In this document: positions 8,901 to 12,603 of the stretch, piece after piece
Numbering within the stretch: the stretch's first letter is position 1
Layout of the letters: each line of letters starts with the position of its first letter
NCBI GenBank assembly: GCA_002448875.1
Contig: DKAS01000055.1
Coordinates: 2,646-15,248, forward strand
Length of the DNA: 12,603 nt
Reading direction: 5' to 3'
DNA from: Proteobacteria bacterium UBA6920
GTDB lineage: Bacteria > Pseudomonadota > Gammaproteobacteria > SG8-11
Program-made: the position numbers and the translations under genes
The notes under the pieces: generated by a model
Database searches by the model: none
The model's input: only the letters and a program-made list of their open reading frames with translations
Told to the model about the DNA's origin: nothing

Positions 8901-9125
8901 GAAGGCCTCCATGACACCCGACTGGGCGTCCCGCGAACGCACCTGCTCCACCAGGTAGGCCGCCAGATCGCGCACCCGTCTCTGGCTGACGTCATCGAGC
9001 CGCGCCTGTTCCAGCAGCGCCGTCACCACCGCGGTTTCATCGTCCAGATAAGCCTCACAAATACGCCGACGCAAAGGGTCGGCGTATTGATTATCGTGTG
9101 GCCAAATCATCTGGTTACGCGACAT
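5967..9125 (-). CDS. putA: Bifunctional proline dehydrogenase / L-glutamate-gamma-semialdehyde dehydrogenase
   Basis: PutA oxidises proline to pyrroline-5-carboxylate with FAD, passing electrons to membrane quinone, then oxidises the semialdehyde to glutamate with NAD+. The 1052-residue product has a helical N-terminal part (about 1-240), the proline dehydrogenase barrel (about 240-510) and an aldehyde dehydrogenase domain (about 555-1035). Barrel motifs are DAEEADRLE (297-305), RLVKGAYWD (358-366), the VFTRK motif and RRLLENGANTSFVHR (475-489), whose two Arg bind the substrate carboxylate. Dehydrogenase motifs are SPWNFP (Asn706), VVAKP (Lys729), FTGS (780-783), AETGG (general base Glu807) and SAGQRCS (catalytic Cys841), then EEVFGP. 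There is no ribbon-helix-helix domain, so it cannot autorepress like E. coli PutA. Its length fits the shorter bifunctional class, without the extra C-terminal domain of longer PutAs. The ATG at 9125 has AGGTG seven bases upstream. It leads the minus-strand cluster. Confidence 0.97.
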   Translation of the reverse strand: MSRNQMIWPHDNQYADPLRRRICEAYLDDETAVVTALLEQARLDDVSQRRVRDLAAYLVEQVRSRDAQSGVMEAFVQEYDLSTPEGVVLMCLAEALLRIPDAATADQLIQDKLGGGNWAAHLGHSDSLLVNASTWGLMLSGRLLRQEELPLANAGAILAGLLARSSEPVIRSAIKQAMHIMAHQFVMGRNIAEGWRRAGQQAHKLLLHSFDMLGEAAHTAEDAARYLRAYHDAIEFLQRSLGRAPEVTAAPGISVKLSALHPRYEYTQAARVMAELPASVLSLALAARAANIGLTLDAEEADRLELSLDVFAQVFGDARLAGWEGLGIAVQTYQKRALPVLHWLADLSARHGRRIPLRLVKGAYWDAEIKRAQEQGLAAYPVFTRKASTDVSYLACARYVWAQRQHFYPQFATHNAHTVAYILEMTGGGTDFEFQRLHGMGEMLFQQVRSEPYAARCRVYAPIGSHEDLLPYLVRRLLENGANTSFVHRIEDPSVAVDTLIADPVQRVEKLFDKPHPGIPSPPALYGPQRRNSAGSNLADPLLQAQLRAQLQEAAERAWLAAPVINGKFFLDHQQPRYSPVDHACEIGTVVEATPAQARSAMAAAARAVAGWSAQPAEQRAAILLRAADLLERHCADLAYLCMVEAGRCLPDALAEVREAVDFCRYYAEEMRSRWSVPLSLTGPTGESNQLRYRGRGVFYCISPWNFPIALFCGQVAAALVTGNCVVAKPAAATPLCAARVCSLFYTAGVPEDVLHFLPASSSALGQSVLLDEHLAGVAFTGSYASARQIQAVLAGRDGAILPLIAETGGINAMIADSSALAEQVVSDALRSAFNSAGQRCSALRILLVQEDIAERVIAMLVGAAAQWRVGDPRLLCSDSGPVIDAQAQRAIGDYLARLPAGARVLFRGSLAADLPAGNYVAPAIVEIPDISWLKEEVFGPVLHVARFKQNQMKQLVESINNIGYGLTLGIQSRISRVVEEITQTARVGNIYVNRNMIGAVVGVQPFGGEGLSGTGFKAGGPNYLSRFMVERAVSNNIAASGGNAMLVSLRE
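9060..9088. repeat. 11-bp perfect inverted repeat inside the 5' end of putA
   Basis: AATACGCCGAC (9060-9070) is the exact reverse complement of GTCGGCGTATT (9078-9088), separated by seven bases. It lies in putA codons 13-23, some 38-66 bases after the start. In the mRNA it would fold into a stable hairpin near the ribosome entry zone; in DNA it could be an operator. No T run follows on either strand, so it is not an intrinsic terminator. Confidence 0.75.
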
Positions 9126-9132
9126 TTCTCAG

Positions 9133-9137
9133 CACCT
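9133..9137 (-). promoter_or_regulatory. putA ribosome binding site
   Basis: AGGTG on the minus strand, seven bases before the ATG at 9125. It supports this start rather than the in-frame Met at codon 6. I could not identify a convincing putA promoter; AT-rich sequence at 9155-9180 (minus-strand GATAATATACATAAC) is the likeliest -10 area. Confidence 0.55.
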
Positions 9138-9176
9138 GGCTGAATGCTTCAAGGTATTGTTATGTATATTATCAAT

Positions 9177-9214
9177 AAAATCCGCTGCACATAGCGCGCC
9201 ATGCGGATTTTTTT
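9177..9214 (+). terminator. Terminator-like hairpin in the divergent intergenic region
   Basis: AAAATCCGC (9177-9185) pairs perfectly with GCGGATTTT (9203-9211) across a 17-base loop, and the plus strand has a run of seven T (9208-9214) after GCGGA. It would stop rightward transcription entering from within putA, ahead of the cytochrome gene's promoter. Read leftward it would sit in the putA leader, where it lacks a long T run. Only five of the nine pairs are in the GC-containing part (TCCGC) and the loop is long, so efficiency is uncertain. Confidence 0.4.
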
Positions 9215-9237
9215 CTTGGCTGCGGCGACTGCACTCG

Positions 9238-9266
9238 TTGGTTCACTGTCGCAAAGAACGTATAAT
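9238..9266 (+). promoter_or_regulatory. Sigma70-type promoter for the cytochrome lipoprotein gene
   Basis: A consensus TATAAT (9261-9266) lies 17 bases after TTGGTT (9238-9243), which keeps the TTG of the -35 box. Transcription would begin near 9273, giving a leader of about 29 bases before the ATG at 9302. A GAGAG at 9288-9292 serves as ribosome binding site. No operator is evident. Confidence 0.6.
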
Positions 9267-9301
9267 CAAAAATACTACAATCAAAATGAGAGTTTTATAA
9301 C

Positions 9302-10279
9302 ATGCGTGGAGCCGTACTGTGCCTGGTGGGGGGAATTGTTGCCTTGACAATCGCCGGTTGCGACAAACAACCGAAAGAAAATGGCGAAACCCTGTACACG
9401 AACAACTGTGCACGCTGCCATGGATCCGATGGCAACGGCGGCACCAGCGTCGGCCAGGAAACTTCAGTTTCGATACAGGGCAAGTCGGAACAGGACATCA
9501 AGAACGCCATCTACGGCATCCAGCAGGCGGACGGTACCGTAATCAAGGAACCGGTCGAAGCAATGAAATTCCTGCAAAACCTGAAATTCTCCAATGATCA
9601 ACTGAAAGCGATTGCCGACTATCTCTACGCCCTGCTGACCACCGCCAGGCTGTCTGCCGACCCCACCAACCTGCAGGGCCGGCTGATCAACGCCGATACC
9701 ACTCAAGCCGTGGTCATTACCGTCACCGACAGCCGGGGTAAGCAGGTAACGACGCAGACCGACGAGACCGGCACCTACTACCTGAGCACCAGCGGCCTGA
9801 CCCCGCCTCTGCTGCTGCAAGCCCATCTTGGCGATGGTCGCAACCTGGCCAGCCTGGCACTGGGTAGCGCCGGCGACGTGACCATTTCGGAACTGACGGA
9901 CTTTGTCCTGCGCAACAGCGCTGCGGCCGCCGCCGACCGGCTGGCCACCTGCGCTGCCGCCAATTGCGATTTCACCATTGATCAAGCGCGGCTGGACCGG
10001 GGCAAGCAGGTGTTTGCCTACCACTTCGCCCGACGTTTACTGGCAGCGGGTATCAGCACCACGGATTTCGCGCCGTTTACCGGCAGTGCAGGTGACCCGG
10101 CCTATGGCAGTCTGCTGCGCGACCTGGCGGCCGATCACGTCGCCGGTTGCAGCAACGGGAAGAATCCCGCCGGGTTTGTCTATGACGATGATGCCAACCG
10201 CGATTGCTTCCATGATAATGATCTGGACTTCGACGGTTACGCGGACGATGACACGGACGGTGATGGCCTACCCGGCTGA
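9302..10279 (+). CDS. Cytochrome c lipoprotein with carboxypeptidase-regulatory-like domain and Asp-rich tail
   Basis: The 325-residue product starts with a lipoprotein signal (hydrophobic residues 4-19, lipobox IAGC, lipid-modified Cys20). A class I cytochrome c domain follows (about 28-112): a single haem site CARCH (36-40), GSDGNGG just after it, Met88 as candidate distal haem ligand, and a C-terminal helix AIADYLYALL. Residues about 123-200 resemble a carboxypeptidase-regulatory-like beta domain (VTVTDSRGK, TDETGTYYLSTSGL, PLLLQA). Residues 205-300 are helical with four Cys (217, 222, 283, 302) that may pair as disulfides. The end (295-325) carries Asp-rich loops, DDDANRD and DTDGDG, like thrombospondin type 3 or other calcium-binding repeats. 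It is probably an envelope-anchored electron carrier; its partners are unknown. It is transcribed away from putA, and its last 12 bases overlap the end of the phosphodiesterase gene on the other strand. The abrupt end after one full Asp-rich repeat could mean truncation. Confidence 0.88.
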   Translation: MRGAVLCLVGGIVALTIAGCDKQPKENGETLYTNNCARCHGSDGNGGTSVGQETSVSIQGKSEQDIKNAIYGIQQADGTVIKEPVEAMKFLQNLKFSNDQLKAIADYLYALLTTARLSADPTNLQGRLINADTTQAVVITVTDSRGKQVTTQTDETGTYYLSTSGLTPPLLLQAHLGDGRNLASLALGSAGDVTISELTDFVLRNSAAAAADRLATCAAANCDFTIDQARLDRGKQVFAYHFARRLLAAGISTTDFAPFTGSAGDPAYGSLLRDLAADHVAGCSNGKNPAGFVYDDDANRDCFHDNDLDFDGYADDDTDGDGLPG

Positions 10280-11506
10280 GGCCGGGATGCGGCAATCGAC
10301 CAGCACCAGGGGGACGAACATTTCCGCCGCCGAAACACCGCCGTGCACGCCCACCTGGGAGAATGCTTTTTCGCCGTCCATGCGGTCCTTGATCACCCAG
10401 TTGTCCTTGGCCAGCAGGACATAGTCGCCCACCCGATCCCGCAGGTCACGATGCACGATTTCGCCGCCGCCGAACATGCCCGCGGCCAGCAACTCCTCGC
10501 GGGAGACGCAGGCGCAGACCTCGGCCAGATGGCTTTGCACGTATTCGACAAACGCCGGCCCGGTTCCCGGCTGCAGGTAACAGTAGGCGGCACGCGGCTC
10601 GCCGCACAACGGTAGACGCAGCATGTCTTGCAGCCGCGGATGATCCTCCAGCCGCAGCAGGCGATCGGGGGCGGTGTCGACGAACCCGTGATCCGCGGTG
10701 ACGATCAACAGGGTATCGCTCCCTGCCAATGACTGCGCCAGAGCGCGCACCGCGCTGTCAACCTCGTGAAAGTGCCGCAGCGCGGCGTCGCTGCCTGCAC
10801 CGCTCAGATGACAGGTAGCGTCAAATTCCGGCCAGTAGACATACAGATATTTCTCGGCTTCATCCTTGCTGACGATGGAGCGTATGCAATGCATCATGCC
10901 CGACAGATCGTGGTAAGGCACGCGCACCGCATCATCGCTGGTCGCCAGCGAATAAGCGGAGTCGACGATGCGCGCATCGTTGACCACGTATTTGCCGCGA
11001 CCGAGCCCGCCGAGCATGGAGGAAAAGCGGTAGTGATGCGCCGGCTCATACTGCGGCTGATCGGGGAATTCACCGTTCTGGCGCGGCCGAAAGGGCAAAA
11101 TGGCGGTAACGCTGTCGATATCGCGCAAATACATGAACCAGCCGGTTATCGCATGGCGTTGCGGTGACAGCGCCGTGGCCAGTGAAGTGATAGCGGTGGC
11201 GGTGGTGGAGGGAAACACCGAGGAAATAACCGCGTGCTGCTTGCTGGCGAGAAAACTGGTGGTGGCGCGTTCGGCTAGAAACTGCTGCCCGAGGCCATCG
11301 ATCACCAGCAGAATGACATTACGAAAGCCGGCCACATGCGCGGGATCCAGCGCCGGCAGCGGCGCCACCTCTGGCGCCCGCCCCCCCATGCCCAGAGCCA
11401 GCGAGGCGGCAAGATTGACTATGCTGCCGCCGGCGTAATCGGGCATGACCAGACCGGGAAGCCTGTCCGCCAAGTTCGGCGCAGGATAGGCAATTTCCTT
11501 TTCCAT
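10268..11506 (-). CDS. Alkaline-phosphatase-superfamily phosphodiesterase / nucleotide pyrophosphatase
   Basis: The 412-residue product has no signal peptide, so it is probably cytoplasmic. It shows the two-metal pattern of the type I phosphodiesterase/nucleotide pyrophosphatase family: Asp70 in LLVIDGLG, the nucleophile region VFPSTTAT (Thr102 the likely nucleophile), LATALSPQRHAITGW (the family's 'LATGLPPxRHGI' segment), Asp229 and His233 in FDATCH, Asp272-His273 in TADHGF, and His388 in VHGG. These enzymes cleave phosphodiester or pyrophosphate bonds; the substrate here cannot be told. There is no CxPxR motif, so it is not a sulfatase. The ATG at 11506 is preferred over the TTG at 11512 because AAGGA ends seven bases before the ATG and only one base before the TTG. 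It lies 54 bases downstream of the FGE-fold lipoprotein gene on the same strand, probably in one operon. Its 3' end overlaps the cytochrome gene by 12 bases. Confidence 0.87.
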   Translation of the reverse strand: MEKEIAYPAPNLADRLPGLVMPDYAGGSIVNLAASLALGMGGRAPEVAPLPALDPAHVAGFRNVILLVIDGLGQQFLAERATTSFLASKQHAVISSVFPSTTATAITSLATALSPQRHAITGWFMYLRDIDSVTAILPFRPRQNGEFPDQPQYEPAHHYRFSSMLGGLGRGKYVVNDARIVDSAYSLATSDDAVRVPYHDLSGMMHCIRSIVSKDEAEKYLYVYWPEFDATCHLSGAGSDAALRHFHEVDSAVRALAQSLAGSDTLLIVTADHGFVDTAPDRLLRLEDHPRLQDMLRLPLCGEPRAAYCYLQPGTGPAFVEYVQSHLAEVCACVSREELLAAGMFGGGEIVHRDLRDRVGDYVLLAKDNWVIKDRMDGEKAFSQVGVHGGVSAAEMFVPLVLVDCRIPASAG

Positions 11507-11513
11507 CTTCAAA

Positions 11514-11518
11514 TCCTT
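11514..11518 (-). promoter_or_regulatory. Ribosome binding site deciding the phosphodiesterase start
   Basis: AAGGA on the minus strand, seven bases before the ATG at 11506; it is too close to the TTG at 11512 to serve it. Confidence 0.6.
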
Positions 11519-11560
11519 GTGTCCAACTTCAGTCCACGCCGCGCCGCGCCCCGCCGCGCT

Positions 11561-12559
11561 TCAATGCATATTCTTGGCCGCCTTGTTCACCACCTGCACA
11601 TCACGTGCGCAGCGGAAACCCAGGTCGGCATGGGTATCCTCCGGCGCCAGGTAGAAACGGTAGGCGCCGCGCTGGAACAAACTGATGGCATAGTGGCCTT
11701 CCCGGCCCCAGGCCGCGCCGCGCAACACGCGATAGGTCTTGCCGAAATCCTTGCTGGTGAAATCCGAACCCGGATAGGGCTGGTACCAGTCACTGACCCA
11801 TTCCGAGACATTACCCGCCATATCCATCACCTGATAGGGTGAGGTGTCCGATTTATAGGAACCCACCGGCGCCACGCCATCGTCCCAGGATTCATCGCCG
11901 GAATTGCTCATCCCGGCCTGCCAGGTGTCACCCCAGGGAAATTCGCTGCCATTGGCGCCACGCGCCGCCTTTTCCCATTCCGCCTCACTGGGCAGGCGTT
12001 TTTCCGCCCACCGGCAGAAAGCATCGGCGTCGTGCCAGCTGACCTCGACCACCGGCAGGGAATCCATATAGATCAATCGCTTGTCGATCGCCGCCAGCAG
12101 TTGCTCGCGGTTCATTTTGCCGGTATCCACATCCAGTTTGAACACCTTGGTCGCCAGCTTCGCCAGCTTGTCCGCATCCTGGGCCTGCAGCTTGGCGCGG
12201 CCCAGCGCCAGCATATACCCGCTTTCCAGCCAGTAGGCGGGCGGGTTACGCCGGGTTTTAGCGACGAATTCCCGGTACTGCGCATTGCTAACTTCCAGCT
12301 GATCGAGATAATAAGCCGGCAGTTCGACCTTACGCATGGGATGTTCGTCCAGATACCAGGGCTTGGTATTGCCGAATTCCGCCACCGTCTTGCTTTCTTC
12401 GCGCTTATCACTGCCCATTACGAATTTCCCCGCGGGCACCAGCACCATACCCTGCGGCGCAGCGGCGGGCGCGGCCTGTGTCGCCGGTGGCGCGGATTCC
12501 TTGGCGCAAGCTGCCAGCAGTGCAGCGGCCGCCAGCGAGCAGATCAGTTTCGTTCTCAT
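11561..12559 (-). CDS. Formylglycine-generating-enzyme-fold (SUMF1/EgtB/PvdO-like) lipoprotein
   Basis: The 332-residue product begins with a lipoprotein signal (lipobox LAAC, lipid-modified Cys18) and an Ala/Pro linker, then an FGE-sulfatase domain from about 37. Family motifs are MVLVPAGKFVMGS, EVSNAQYREF, PVVEVSWHDADAFCRWAEKR, LPSEAEWEKAARG, FPWGD, GNVSEWVSDW, RVLRGAAW and GFRCARD. True FGEs carry a catalytic Cys pair after the RGGSW segment. Here that stretch is RGAAWGREGHYAISLFQRGA with no Cys, so conversion of a sulfatase Cys is unlikely. A helical, Lys/Ala/Leu-rich insert of about 50 residues (roughly 115-166) splits the usual domain between the EVSNAQYREF and VSWHDA blocks. The ATG at 12559 is chosen over a TTG at 12580 because GGGAGGA lies seven bases before it and the signal peptide starts there. 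It is probably periplasm-facing. It may bind a ligand or form a structural partner, as many inactive members are thought to do; the precise role is unknown. Confidence 0.87.
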   Translation of the reverse strand: MRTKLICSLAAAALLAACAKESAPPATQAAPAAAPQGMVLVPAGKFVMGSDKREESKTVAEFGNTKPWYLDEHPMRKVELPAYYLDQLEVSNAQYREFVAKTRRNPPAYWLESGYMLALGRAKLQAQDADKLAKLATKVFKLDVDTGKMNREQLLAAIDKRLIYMDSLPVVEVSWHDADAFCRWAEKRLPSEAEWEKAARGANGSEFPWGDTWQAGMSNSGDESWDDGVAPVGSYKSDTSPYQVMDMAGNVSEWVSDWYQPYPGSDFTSKDFGKTYRVLRGAAWGREGHYAISLFQRGAYRFYLAPEDTHADLGFRCARDVQVVNKAAKNMH

Positions 12560-12566
12560 TGTTCGA

Positions 12567-12573
12567 TCCTCCC
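12567..12573 (-). promoter_or_regulatory. Strong ribosome binding site of the FGE-fold lipoprotein gene
   Basis: GGGAGGA on the minus strand, seven bases before the ATG at 12559. The promoter must lie in the remaining 30 bases or beyond the window end; none is visible. Confidence 0.75.
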
Positions 12574-12603
12574 GAATCAATATCCAGCGGTGAAGTGCTT
12601 GTT

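Noticed and set aside
10268..12559. Sulfatase plus formylglycine-generating enzyme operon
   Set aside because: The hydrolase lacks CxPxR and the FGE-like protein lacks the catalytic Cys pair.
1..12603. Defence island, prophage, insertion sequence or CRISPR array
   Set aside because: No transposase, integrase, nuclease, helicase or spaced repeats were seen; the genes are metabolic, envelope and redox functions.

Overview
The window reads as an ordinary chromosomal stretch of a GC-rich Gammaproteobacterium. Evidence for this is tight gene packing, Shine-Dalgarno starts, a bifunctional PutA without a DNA-binding domain, and a TIGR03546/TIGR03545-type membrane pair. I saw no mobile element, CRISPR array, rRNA or tRNA. 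The species cannot be named from the sequence.

Layout. Positions 1-564 (+) hold the 3' end of a DUF4136-like envelope protein, with a possible weak terminator behind it. Positions 839-2059 (+) encode a secreted protein of kinesin-light-chain-type TPR repeats. It converges with a four-gene minus-strand cluster running 9125 to 2076: putA (proline to glutamate), a small TIGR03546/DUF2062-like membrane protein, a TIGR03545-like membrane-anchored coiled-coil protein with an AsmA-like N-terminus, and a glycerol-kinase-like FGGY kinase. The gaps are 15 nt, an 8-nt overlap and a 1-nt overlap, so the four are very probably one transcription unit with translational coupling at the last two junctions.

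Positions 9126-9301 form a divergent intergenic region. It carries a good sigma70-type promoter for the rightward gene and a terminator-like hairpin. A second, stronger 11-bp inverted repeat lies just inside putA. Rightward at 9302-10279 is a c-type cytochrome lipoprotein with a carboxypeptidase-regulatory-like domain and an Asp-rich, probably calcium-binding C-terminus. Its tail overlaps by 12 bp a second minus-strand pair (12559 to 10268): a formylglycine-enzyme-fold lipoprotein without the usual catalytic cysteines, followed by a soluble alkaline-phosphatase-superfamily phosphodiesterase/pyrophosphatase.

How the genes relate. Proline oxidation by PutA feeds electrons to quinone, and the divergent cytochrome lipoprotein could belong to the same respiratory envelope, though only adjacency suggests this. 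The most promising unexplained unit is the putA-linked pair of uncharacterised membrane proteins plus the modified FGGY kinase. No part of the window shows hallmarks of a defence system or other clearly new machinery.
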